Below, piece by piece: positions 17,036 through 25,472 of a stretch of 64,000 nucleotides of DNA. How positions within the stretch are numbered: position 1 is the stretch's first letter; every line of letters begins with the position of its first letter. The translations under genes were made by a program, and so were the position numbers. The DNA comes from CAVYBY01 sp963766935 (GTDB taxonomy: Bacteria > Actinomycetota > UBA4738 > HRBIN12): assembly GCA_963766935.1 (NCBI GenBank), contig CAVYBY010000008.1, positions 186,001 through 250,000 on the forward strand, written 5' to 3'. The notes beneath the pieces are model-generated. The model made no database searches and was not told the DNA's origin. It was given only the letters and a program-made list of their open reading frames with translations.

Positions 17036-17718
17036 CAGCGTGGCTCGGCCAGACCGGTCGGGATCCGCAGCTCGACGACCGTGTGCGCCGGGCGGGACTC
17101 GACCTGGATCGTGCCGCCGTGAACGTCGATCACACGCCGGGCGATGAACAGACCCAGCCCGGTGCCGTGTTTGCGGGCCCGTCCCCGGTCTCCGCGGACG
17201 AACGGATCGAACAGCGTCGACAGATGCTCGGCCGGAATCCCCGGGCCATGGTCCAGAACGCGGACCACGGCGGGGCCGCGACCATGCTCGACCGTGACCT
17301 CGACCTTCTCCGCTGCCTCGGAGTACGTGAGCGCGTTTCGAAGGACGTTGGTGATCGCGCTGAGCAGATACGACGGATCGGCCACGATCGTCACGTCCTG
17401 TCCCGCGTGCAGCACCACCCGAGAGCCCCCGAACTCGAGCTCGCACCGGGCGATCGCCTCGCAGGCCAGATCGACCAGATCCACCTCAGACCGTTGGAGC
17501 GACGCGTCCCCGGTCGGGGGAAGGAGCAGACCGTCGAGCTGACGAACCATCTCGGCCAGCGTGCGATGGGCCCCGCGGAGCTGCCCGAGATCGGCCTGCC
17601 CGTCGAGGGTGCGCTCGAGCACGGCAAGGACACCGACGAGCGGACCCTTCAACTCATGGGCCGTCCACGCTAGGCCGACATCCGCCGGTCCGTTCGCCGG
17701 CTCAGCAGGGATCCGCAT
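17035..17718 (-). CDS. Minimal cytoplasmic histidine kinase
   Basis: A 227-residue kinase without membrane segments or a recognisable sensor domain. The phosphorylation box is AWTAHELKGPLVGVLAV, a variant of the usual SHELRTPL, followed by a HATPase domain with N-box ITNVLRNALTYSE, G1 VLDHGPGIP and G2 HGTGLGLFIAR. It pairs with the adjacent response regulator. The start ATG at 17718 is preferred over a TTG further upstream. Without a sensor domain it may respond to a partner protein or to the cell state. It is the first gene of the minus-strand polysaccharide block. Confidence 0.85.
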   Translation of the reverse strand: MRIPAEPANGPADVGLAWTAHELKGPLVGVLAVLERTLDGQADLGQLRGAHRTLAEMVRQLDGLLLPPTGDASLQRSEVDLVDLACEAIARCELEFGGSRVVLHAGQDVTIVADPSYLLSAITNVLRNALTYSEAAEKVEVTVEHGRGPAVVRVLDHGPGIPAEHLSTLFDPFVRGDRGRARKHGTGLGLFIARRVIDVHGGTIQVESRPAHTVVELRIPTGLAEPR

Positions 17719-17845
17719 TGGGAGGCGCAGTGTAGACCGCAAATCGCGGCCTTGCCTATCGGCTGGATTGGGGTCCCAAATGGCTGCTAGAAGGCCCTAT
17801 CTGGTGGACGGAACCCCTCCCGTCGTGGTGAGCGAACTGCTATGG

Positions 17846-17864
17846 TGACCGCGCAGCGCGGTCA
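17846..17864. promoter_or_regulatory. 19-bp inverted repeat, candidate operator upstream of the BldD-like gene
   Basis: Perfect palindrome TGACCGCG-CAG-CGCGGTCA with eight-base arms and a three-base spacer, ending 26 bases before the proposed start of the BldD-like gene and in the gap to the divergent histidine kinase. Position suggests autoregulation or control of both units. The match to the published BldD box (TnACnC(A/T)GnGTnA) is only partial, sharing the central CAG, so the binding protein is not certain. Confidence 0.45.
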
Positions 17865-17890
17865 TCAACTCAAACGGCTGGAGGAACGGA

Positions 17891-18358
17891 CTGAGCGAGC
17901 TCGATCGTGCCTTGGGAGCCGCGATCCGGCAGTCGAGGATGGAGCGCGGGCTGAGCCTTCGCGGGCTGGCCATGCGGTGCGGCGGGGCCTTCAAGCCCTC
18001 GTCGCTCGGCGGTTACGAGCGGGGCGAGCGGTCGCTCTCGATCGACCGGTTCGTTCGCCTGGCGGAGGTGCTGGGGGTCTCACCGGAGCGCCTCCTGTCG
18101 GACGCGCTGACGCAAACATCGAACGACGGCCGCCCGGAAGTCTCCGTGGACACCAGCCTTCTGCCGGACAACGAAGCCGGCAACGCCGTCGCGGCGTTCG
18201 CCCACGAGCTGCGAGCCCGGCGCGGCGATCTTCGTTCGGCCGTCATCACGTTTCGATCGGCGGACCTGAACACGATCGCAAGCTCGTTGGGTCTGCCGGT
18301 CGGCGAGACGCTGCGCCGACTCGGCCCCGCGGCGCTGCACACCGGGTCGATCGCCTGA
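17891..18358 (+). CDS. bldD: BldD-like transcription regulator with c-di-GMP-binding signature
   Basis: A 155-residue homologue of the streptomycete developmental regulator BldD, a DNA-binding repressor that dimerises through c-di-GMP. The N-terminal XRE-type helix-turn-helix (6-65) contains ERGLSLRGLA and GGYERGERSLSIDR, very close to the BldD pattern. The C-terminal domain carries RGD-(8 residues)-RSAD, that is R111-x-D113...R122-x-x-D125, which is exactly the RxD-X8-RxxD motif that binds c-di-GMP in BldD. No ATG, GTG or TTG aligns with the BldD N-terminus except a TTG at 17912; a CTG at 17891 has GGAGGA five bases upstream and gives MSELDRALGAA, aligning with BldD, so I prefer the CTG. It ends one base before the convergent ftsH. 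Confidence 0.8.
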   Translation: MSELDRALGAAIRQSRMERGLSLRGLAMRCGGAFKPSSLGGYERGERSLSIDRFVRLAEVLGVSPERLLSDALTQTSNDGRPEVSVDTSLLPDNEAGNAVAAFAHELRARRGDLRSAVITFRSADLNTIASSLGLPVGETLRRLGPAALHTGSIA

Positions 18359-18359
18359 C

Positions 18360-20300
18360 TTACCTCTCGTCGGAGCTTCTGAGCGCGACCATGTCGGGCG
18401 CCACGACCATCGGCTCGTGGCCGGGACGCGGAGCAGCGGCCTGCACTCCGACCGCCGCCATGACCTCGGCGCCGTCGATCGTCTCGCGCTCGACGAGCAG
18501 GTGGACCACCCGCTCGAGCCCGGGCCGCTGGCCCTCGAGGATCTTCGTGGCGCGCTCCTCCGCCTCGGTGAGCAGCCGCGAGACCTCCTCGTCGATGACG
18601 CGCTGTGTCGCCTCGGCGTACTGACGGCTCGTGACCGCCTGACCACCCAGGTACTGCGGATCACCGCTCGCGAACCCGACCGGGCCCAGGCGCGGGCTCA
18701 TCCCGAACTCGCGCACCATCCGAGTCGCCAGCTGAGTGGCGCCGGCAAGATCGTTCGAGGCGCCGGTGGAGACCTCGCCAAGCACCAGGCGCTCCGCGGC
18801 GCGTCCGCCCATCCGAACCGCGAGTGAGTCGTGCAGGTAGCTCTCGGGATACAGGTGTCGCTCGTCCTCCGGCAGCTGTTCGGTGACGCCGAGCGCCTGG
18901 CCCGCCGGGAGGATCGTCACCTTCGCGACGGGGTCCGCGTGCTCCGAGAGCACCGCCACGATGGCGTGACCCGCCTCGTGGACCGCGACGGCTCGCTTCT
19001 CGTCGGGCATCAACGCGTTGGACGCGTCCCGGCGGCCGAGCAGGATCCGGTCACGCGCCTCGGAGAAGTCCTCCGCCGTGATCGTGTTGCGTCCGGCTCG
19101 AACCGCGAAGATCGCGGCCTCGTTCACCAGGTTCGCCAGATCGGCTCCGCTGAAACCGGGCGTGGCACGCGAGACGGCGTCCAGATCGACATCCGGTCCG
19201 ATCTGCTTCCCCTTCGCGTGCACGGCCAGGATCGCCGTCCGCTCGCGCTGGTTCGGCAAGGGAATCTCGACCTGCCGGTCGAAGCGACCCGGACGAAGGA
19301 GTGCGGGGTCGAGCACCTCGGGCCGGTTGGTCGCCGCGAGCACCACGATGCCGGTGCCCGAGTCGAACCCGTCCATCTCCGCAAGCAGCTGGTTGAGCGT
19401 CTGTTCGCGCTCGTCGTTCGAGGTGAAGCCCGCGCCGCGGCGCTGCCCGATCGCGTCGATCTCGTCGATGAAGATGATCGCCGGCGCGACCTTCTTCGCC
19501 TGGGCGAACAGATCGCGCGCCCGAGAGGCGCCGACGCCGACGAAGATCTCGACGAACGACGACCCGGTGATGGCGAAGAAGGGAACGTTCGCCTCACCTG
19601 CGACCGCGCGTGCCAGCAGCGTCTTTCCCGTCCCCGGCGGTCCCACCATCAGCACACCGCGGGGACCCAACGCGCCGGCCTTCGCGTAGCGCTGCGGGTG
19701 CTTGAGGAAATCGACGACCTCGCTGATCTCTTGCTTCGCACCCTCGTAGCCGGCGACGTCGGAAAACCGCGTCGTCGGGCGCTCGGCGTCGTAGACCTTC
19801 GCCTTCGAGCCCATGATCCCGCCCAGCCCGCCGGCCAGCTGCTTGCCCGCCCGGCGCCCGATATAGAGGTAGACGCCGATCAACAGGATGAAGGGCGAGA
19901 AGCTCAGGATGACGCTGAGCACGCTTACGCCCGGTGTCGGCTTGCCGCTGATCGAGACGCCGTGCGAGCGGAGCGTCTCGGCAAGGCTCGGGTCCTGCAG
20001 CGCCGTCGGGATCTGGCTCGAGTACTCGGCCCCGCCCTTCAGCGCGCCGGTGACCGCGCCGTTCGGGTCGATCAGCGCCGTGGCGACCTGGCCGTCGTTC
20101 ACCTTCTGCAGGAACTCGGAATAGCTCACCTTCTGGACGCTCGACTGCGTCCCGGGACGGAACAGCAGCAGGGTCGTGAGCGCCACGCCGGCAACGATCA
20201 GCCAGTTTCGCCATGCCGGCGGAGGCGGAGGCGCGGGCGCTCGCGGCCGGTCCTTGGGCGGCCCCGACTTCGCCGGCCCGGTCATCTGGTGCACGGTCAT
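18360..20300 (-). CDS. ftsH: ATP-dependent zinc metalloprotease FtsH
   Basis: Membrane-anchored AAA+ protease (646 residues) that degrades misfolded and short-lived membrane and cytosolic proteins. Two transmembrane helices flank a small external domain (about 30-50 and 140-160, WLIVAGVALTTLLLF and ILLIGVYLYIG). Then come Walker A GPPGTGKT, Walker B IIFIDEIDAIG, the pore/second region of homology with ATNRPEVLDPALLRPGRFDR, and the zinc site HEAGHAIVAVL. Length and order are normal for FtsH. The ATG at 20300 overlaps the acetyltransferase stop (ATGA). Near-identical to the family at every motif; no oddities. Confidence 0.96.
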   Translation of the reverse strand: MTVHQMTGPAKSGPPKDRPRAPAPPPPPAWRNWLIVAGVALTTLLLFRPGTQSSVQKVSYSEFLQKVNDGQVATALIDPNGAVTGALKGGAEYSSQIPTALQDPSLAETLRSHGVSISGKPTPGVSVLSVILSFSPFILLIGVYLYIGRRAGKQLAGGLGGIMGSKAKVYDAERPTTRFSDVAGYEGAKQEISEVVDFLKHPQRYAKAGALGPRGVLMVGPPGTGKTLLARAVAGEANVPFFAITGSSFVEIFVGVGASRARDLFAQAKKVAPAIIFIDEIDAIGQRRGAGFTSNDEREQTLNQLLAEMDGFDSGTGIVVLAATNRPEVLDPALLRPGRFDRQVEIPLPNQRERTAILAVHAKGKQIGPDVDLDAVSRATPGFSGADLANLVNEAAIFAVRAGRNTITAEDFSEARDRILLGRRDASNALMPDEKRAVAVHEAGHAIVAVLSEHADPVAKVTILPAGQALGVTEQLPEDERHLYPESYLHDSLAVRMGGRAAERLVLGEVSTGASNDLAGATQLATRMVREFGMSPRLGPVGFASGDPQYLGGQAVTSRQYAEATQRVIDEEVSRLLTEAEERATKILEGQRPGLERVVHLLVERETIDGAEVMAAVGVQAAAPRPGHEPMVVAPDMVALRSSDER

Positions 20301-21058
20301 CGGTCTTCCTCCCACACGGTGAATTGCGCCACGGTCCGGTAGCCCATCCGCTCGTACACCGGGAGACCCATCGGGCTCGCCTGCAGCGTCGCGGACAGCT
20401 CCGGCCGGCAGGTCGTCGCCGCCCACGTCACGGCCTCACCGTACCCGCGTCCGCGAGCTTCGGGAATAGTCGCCACCGCATAGACACCCACGAACGTGTC
20501 GTCGATGCACGCCGCAGCCGTGGCGACCGGCCGCCCGTCGACACGGCCGACCCACACGCGGAAGTCCTCACCGAGCAGCTCCGGCCGGTACATCGCGCCT
20601 TCGCCGGACCGGGCTTCGAACACCGAATCGACGATCACTTCCGCGTCTCGAACGGTGGACGCGTCGGTGGCCTCGACGACCTCGAGCTCGGATGGCACCG
20701 GACGCCCTGCCCCGCCGGCGTCTCGCACCAAGCAGGGGATCTGGTAGCCCTCGAACCCGAGCGGCTCGAGGTTCGGTGTCGGCCAGATGCTCCAGATCTC
20801 GTAGCCGCCACCGTCGGCCGAGCGGAAGAACGCCCGGACGCGCTCGAGGGTAGCGGCCATCGTCTCCTCGGTGAGGGGACGAAGCAACGTGGCGTTGTTC
20901 GGCGGCAACGACACCGGCAGCTCGAGATCGGCCAGGGAAAGATCGTCCGAAAGCTCTGCTCGCTTGCCCATCCGCTCGGCCCACATGCGGTACGCCGCCG
21001 CGCAATTGCGCGCAGCCTGGTCGAGCTGATCGCCGCCCACGAGTGCATCGGTCGCCAT
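20297..21058 (-). CDS. GNAT-family N-acetyltransferase
   Basis: A 253-residue protein whose C-terminal half is a GNAT fold: DDTFVGVYAVATIPEARGRG provides the beta4 strand and the acetyl-CoA pyrophosphate loop (R/Q-x-x-G-x-G/A as EARGRGYG), followed by LPVYERMGYRTVAQFTVWE, the usual end of GNAT domains. The N-terminal 110 residues are a separate domain, possibly a degenerate second GNAT. Substrate unknown. Coupled to ftsH by a four-base overlap. ATG at 21058. Confidence 0.75.
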   Translation of the reverse strand: MATDALVGGDQLDQAARNCAAAYRMWAERMGKRAELSDDLSLADLELPVSLPPNNATLLRPLTEETMAATLERVRAFFRSADGGGYEIWSIWPTPNLEPLGFEGYQIPCLVRDAGGAGRPVPSELEVVEATDASTVRDAEVIVDSVFEARSGEGAMYRPELLGEDFRVWVGRVDGRPVATAAACIDDTFVGVYAVATIPEARGRGYGEAVTWAATTCRPELSATLQASPMGLPVYERMGYRTVAQFTVWEEDR

Positions 21059-21121
21059 TCGCCCATCATCGCCGAGTCGGTCGAATCAGGGGGTTGTCCG
21101 TTCGAAGTACGGCTGATTCTC

Positions 21122-21151
21122 CCGGAGTGGCCCATCGCGGGGCCACTCCGG
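21122..21151. terminator. 12-bp perfect hairpin between the collagen-like gene and the GNAT gene
   Basis: CCGGAGTGGCCC and GGGCCACTCCGG are perfect inverted repeats separated by a six-base loop. The hairpin lies 23 bases past the stop of the collagen-like gene and 63 bases before the acetyltransferase start. No T-tract follows on the minus strand, which is common for terminators of high-GC actinobacteria. Confidence 0.6.
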
Positions 21152-21174
21152 GGTTCCCTCCTATCGACTTCGTG

Positions 21175-21680
21175 TCAGCCGAGAGCACACACGGCGTATG
21201 CCTGGATCGACCAGGACGGCGTCCCCGTGACAGACTGCGCCGTCGCCCTCCACGAGGTCGTGGTAGGCGGGTAGTTGGCGAGAACGACCGCGAGCTCGGG
21301 ATTGTCCCCGCCGAGCAAGAACCCACCGCCCAAAACCTTGTTCCCCGCCGAGCATGTCGCGGTGACCGTCTTGGGTGACGCGGCGTTGTTGACCGACCCC
21401 GAGTTGACGACCTCGTACGCGCTCAGGGGACCGGCGGGGCCGGTGGATCCGGTAGGCCGGTGGCACCTGCGGCCCCACGGATGTCCCAATTCCGCGGCCA
21501 CTCGTTCCGCCGACAGGTCTTCCCGGCGGGAATCACCCGGACCACCCTGGTTGCCTTGTTGACGCAGGCATGCACCGAACCCGGATCGTCTCCCTGCGCG
21601 ACCGCAGTCGCGACCACGAACGAGATTGCAGCCAGCGCGCCGGCGAACGTGAGCAGCCAACGGGCTCTGGATCCGCCCAT
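21175..21680 (-). CDS. Secreted protein with short collagen-like segment (one frameshift)
   Basis: A protein of about 168 residues with a signal peptide (MGGSRARWLLTFAGALAAIS, cleavage likely after ATAVAQ). It then has an N-terminal domain with ACVNKATRVVRVIPAGKTC, a short Gly-X-Y run GAAGATGPTGSTGPAGPLS and a C-terminal domain VTATCSAGNKVLGGGFLLGG that ends in cysteine. This layout is common in secreted actinobacterial proteins of unknown function. The Gly-X-Y run is reached in frame only after restoring one C near 21458 (CC to CCC), so a deletion in a homopolymer is likely. Function unknown; extracellular location is inferred from the signal peptide. Confidence 0.65.
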
Positions 21681-21791
21681 CTTTGCCTCCTTGCGGTAGC
21701 ACCCCCACTACTCGCCGAAGGCCGCCCGGATGATCAGGATGGTCGCCGACCTGTTCCGTCCAGGGGATGATCCCAGAAGCAACGGCAGGTC

Positions 21792-22721
21792 TCAATCCGC
21801 GCGTTTGACCTGCTGTTTCCCCAGCTCGCCCGGGTCGAGGCAGGCCGCCGACGGATTCTGCGGGAAGGCTTCGGCGCACGGCGTGATCAGTCCGCCCGCC
21901 CGCGCTGCCGCGACCGCGGCGTCGACGGCCGCAACGATGATCGCGGGATCCGACTCCGGGATGAAGTGACCCACACCCTTGTCGAGCACGTGGATCGAGT
22001 TCGACGACAGCCCCGCGAGCCGGGTCTGCGACCTGGCCGTGAGCCTGGGCGCCGTGACGAGCCACTCGTCCTCGAGGACCCCCGCGGTGATCACGACGAG
22101 CGGCAGCCCTCCGAGCGAGGGCGCGTCCAGCAGCTCATGCACGGTTGCGTGCATGTCGAGCCGCTGGTTTGGACCCGGCGTCACGGTTCCATCGATCCAC
22201 GGCCCGGCGTGCAACCGCTCGTACACCGGGATCTCGGGTTCGCTCGACGCGTCGATCAACACCATCCCGGTCACATCCGCCGGCGCCAGGGCCGCGAACT
22301 CGCGCGCAACCATGCCGCCGTAGGAGTGACCGACCACCACATACGGCGGCGCGACCTTGATCGCGGACAGGAGCGCCTGCAGCTCACCGGCCTGTGTCGC
22401 CCCGGTCAGCGGCTTGACGCTCGGCGGACGCGCGTCGCTCGTACCGTCGCCCGCGCGGTCGTAGGTGCAGACGCGCGTGCTGACCCCCACCTGGGAGAGG
22501 ATCTCGCCGAACGTGTCGATCCCCGACGCCGTGTACCCGGCCTCGAGGATCACCGTTGGTGTGCCCTCGCCCTCGCATTCAAAGGCAAGCGAATAGCCGC
22601 CGATGTCGGCGCGCCCGGTGGTGCGCACGGGGGAAGCGGACGGGGCGGGAGCATCGCCGCCGTGACAGGCGACGAGCGCCGTCGCGGCGAGGATCGACAC
22701 GACCGGAATCCTCGCCCTCAC
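21792..22721 (-). CDS. Lipoprotein alpha/beta-hydrolase
   Basis: 309-residue alpha/beta-hydrolase exported as a lipoprotein: signal MRARIPVVSILAATALVAC with cysteine in the lipobox. The mature part has the oxyanion strand VILEAGYTASGIDTF, the nucleophile elbow VVVGHSYGGMVAR with serine, an acidic residue region, and the histidine in LDKGVGHFIPESDP. Reaction type: ester or amide hydrolysis at the outer face of the membrane; substrate unknown. The start is a GTG at 22721. It is divergent from the M28 peptidase gene, sharing a 209-base promoter gap. Confidence 0.75.
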   Translation of the reverse strand: MRARIPVVSILAATALVACHGGDAPAPSASPVRTTGRADIGGYSLAFECEGEGTPTVILEAGYTASGIDTFGEILSQVGVSTRVCTYDRAGDGTSDARPPSVKPLTGATQAGELQALLSAIKVAPPYVVVGHSYGGMVAREFAALAPADVTGMVLIDASSEPEIPVYERLHAGPWIDGTVTPGPNQRLDMHATVHELLDAPSLGGLPLVVITAGVLEDEWLVTAPRLTARSQTRLAGLSSNSIHVLDKGVGHFIPESDPAIIVAAVDAAVAAARAGGLITPCAEAFPQNPSAACLDPGELGKQQVKRAD

Positions 22722-22780
22722 GTGGCCACCCTACCGGTCGGTTGCAGCCACACAACCCGCCCGGTGTGGCGGGCGCCACT

Positions 22781-22809
22781 TTGACTGGGCAGTCAGTCCA
22801 TTGTTAGAG
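22781..22809 (+). promoter_or_regulatory. Candidate promoter/operator upstream of the M28 peptidase
   Basis: TTGACT is followed after 17 bases by TTAGAG, a plausible -35/-10 pair for a housekeeping sigma factor. The -35 hexamer overlaps the palindrome TGACT-GGGC-AGTCA, which resembles operators of TetR-type repressors. It lies in the gap between divergent genes, 121 bases before the peptidase start. No TetR gene is in the window. Confidence 0.35.
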
Positions 22810-22930
22810 TTCATGTACGCGGAGCCCGTCCGGGCGGAGCGCTTGCCCGGGCAGAGCCCGAGTCAACGCGCCCCCGACCCGTGCGGGTCCCCCCCCGCCG
22901 TCGGCGGAGCCGAACGGAAGGGGAGGGAAC

Positions 22931-25286
22931 ATGTCCGATTTGGATTCCGCACGTCCGAGCGTCGGTGAGCACGCAGACCATCCGGTCGCCCGGTTCGAGG
23001 ACCCGAGCATCGTCCTTGCCCACGGAGCCGATGCGCCGGACCCGCACGACGTGAGCGAAACCCAAGGACTCCGAGAGGAGCTGCGCCGACTCATGGCTGC
23101 GCGTGTTTCCCGTCGCTCGCTGCTCACGCGCGGCGCGACGGGCGTCGGAGTCGGCGCGCTCGCGGCATCGCTCGGCGGGCTGGCGGCGTCGCCCACGGCT
23201 GCGGCGGCAGCGGGGTTCGACGCGACGGGGGACCTCGAATCGCTGAACGCCGCGATCGACGTCGACTTCCTCGGTCGTGTCACGAAGAAGGTCGCGAGCT
23301 TCAGCGACACGCCCATGGGCTCGCGTCCCGGAGGATCGCCGGCCAACCTCGAGGCGGTGGACTGGATCGCGCGCAGAGATGAGCGCGGTGGGAATGCGCC
23401 GCGTCGCGAAGCTCCCGGTCCCGATCGACCGCTGGGTCTTCGGCGGCGCCATCGGTCGCCGTCGACGGCGGTGGACCGACGTTCGACGCCAGCTCCTGGG
23501 GCGGCGTGCCCGGCACGCCCGCCGGCGGGATCACACGCCGAGGTGCTCGACCTCGGCACCGGCTCAGGCCAGCGACTACGAGGGCGTCGACGCCACCGGC
23601 AAGATCGTGCTCGTCAACTGGGCAGTTCGGCGACTACTGGGTCAACCGGCACGGGCACCAGGCCACGCTCGAAGGCGCCCTGGCCGTGATCTTCTACACC
23701 GGAACCACGGCGGCCGGCGCCTTCTACAACGAGCGCGACGACGGGCTGCTCGGGCTTCGACGGCACCTACGACGACGACTGGGTGCCGTTCGTCTTCGTC
23801 ACCCGCAACGCCGCGAACGACCTGCGGCCCGGATCGCGGCGGGACCGACGTTCGTCACCGTTGACGTCGAACGTCGAGCTGACCCGGGCCGAGGACGGCG
23901 GCGTCGGCTACAACGTGCTCGGCATGATCCCGGGCACCGACCGGGCCGGTCGAGTACATCATCTTCACCGGTCATCACGACGCCTGGTTCCACGGTGCCG
24001 CCGACGACGCCACGGCGATCGCCGCCATGCTCGGGATCGCGAAGGCGATTCGGGACACCGGCTTCCGGCCACGGCGGACGCTGCTCTTCCTGGCCAGCAC
24101 GAACGAGGAGTACGGCTACACCGACGCCTACTACGAGTGGCTGATCGGCTGCTGGTACGCGGTGACGCACCAGCGCCGCCGCGAGTGGGAGACACAAGGC
24201 CATCCTCAGCCTCGACTTCGAGCTGCTGGGCACCGGCGATCCCGGCGAGCGGCTGCTGATCCGCACGCACGTCCGAGCTGCTGGACACGCCGTCGAAGCT
24301 CGAGAGCGACCCGTCCCGCGGACGCCGTTCGGGACGGCGTGGCGCAGAACGTCGTCTGGGCCAACGCCGACCACTTCACGCTGACGGCCGCGGGGATCCC
24401 GGGCCTGTACTTCAACACCGTCGGCACGTCGTACCTGACCCGCGAACTACCACACCAACTACGACGTCGTTCGAGAACGTGAACATCCCCTACCTCGCGC
24501 CAGAACATCGAGGTCATCAACGACATCTGGGTCGACCACGACCGCTCGACGCTTGCCGCTGCTGGACTTCGTCGCGCGCGCGACCGAGGCAGAGGCGCGG
24601 ATCGCCTACGAGGCGGAGCCGGGGGTCGGGATCCGCGACCTGCCGCGGCACCCACCAACATGCCGCGGACGCGGCTCGAGACACGCCGTGGCGAAGTTCC
24701 GGGCCGGCCGCCGAGGCGCTGGAGGCGCGGCTCGAGTCCGGCAAACGTCCCACTCGAAGCAGCGGGTCGGTCGAGCGCTGATGCTGAACGCGGAGCGGCT
24801 GATCCTCACTGCGCAACCTGGTCGCGCTGGACGTCTTCGACCAGTACATCTTCCCGCACCAGCAGCTGCAGCGAGACGCGACCCGGATGCAGCTCGCGAT
24901 CGACGCGCTCGAAGGCCGGCGAATCCGTCACTGGCCAACGACACGTACATCCGCCGGACCGGACTGACGAGCGCCGGGCGTCAGTTCGCCTACGAGACCT
25001 ATGCCGCCGAGAACGCGCGGCACGATCCGCGCGCGGACCGGCTCCAGTGGGGCGGGCAGGCTCATCTGGCCCCCTACGTCGACTCTGTGGAGGAATACCA
25101 CGTCGATCGCGGCAAGATCGCCGACGGGAGTCCGACCCGGCGCGACTTCCGCCAGGAGATCCGCCGTCGATCCGCCAGAAGCTCGGCCCCGTCTACCGGC
25201 GGCTCAACCAGCGGCTCGTACGGATGTCGGAGGTCTTCCACGAAGCCACGGTCGCCCTCCGGGAGGCCGCCAAGCACGCCGGCTGA
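22931..25286 (+). CDS. Tat-exported M28-family metallopeptidase (glutamate carboxypeptidase II-like), many frameshifts
   Basis: The N-terminus has a twin-arginine signal, RVSRRSLLTRGATGVGVGAL followed by a hydrophobic stretch ending PTAAAAAG. Read across frames the product shows a PA-type insert (SDYEGVDATGKIVLVNW), an M28 zinc-peptidase core (EYIIFTGHHDAWFHGAADDA with metal-binding histidine and aspartate, FLASTNEEYG with the catalytic and ligand glutamates, ILSLDFELLG with a further ligand), and a helical C-terminus like transferrin-receptor/GCPII dimer domains, ending LREAAKHAG. About 18 single-base changes of frame occur from 23370 to 25160, mostly cured by deleting one base, with no nonsense codons left in the restored sequence. 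The ATG follows GGGAGGG. Probably an intact extracellular aminopeptidase or dipeptidase gene in an error-rich stretch. Confidence 0.75.
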
Positions 25287-25291
25287 TCGGC

Positions 25292-25379
25292 GGAGACGCC
25301 GGGATTCGAACCCGGGATGGACGGTTAGGCCCATAACCGCTTAGCAGGCGGCTCCTTTCGGCCACTCAGGCACGTCTCC
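25292..25379 (-). tRNA. tRNA-Ser(GCU)
   Basis: 88 bases fold as a class II tRNA: acceptor GGAGACG/CGTCTCC, D-arm with GAGTGGCCGAAAGG, anticodon loop CTGCTAA (anticodon GCU), long variable arm, T-arm CCGGGTTCGAATCCCGG. No CCA is encoded. It lies six bases after the peptidase stop, on the opposite strand. Confidence 0.95.
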
Positions 25380-25472
25380 GAGGGCGATTCTAGAGCACCG
25401 ACCCTCGCGGTCAGGCGGACGGGGCCGGTCGAAACGTGCCGTGGCAAGGCCATGAGTAGGATGGTGCCTCCG

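Noticed and set aside
23370..25160. Programmed frameshifting as explanation of the broken M28 gene
   Set aside because: The shifts are too many, lack common slippery sequences and occur in both directions, unlike programmed sites.
22931..25286. The M28 gene as an old pseudogene
   Set aside because: Restored frames keep metal ligands and contain no nonsense codons; decay would add such changes. Recent loss of function cannot be excluded fully.
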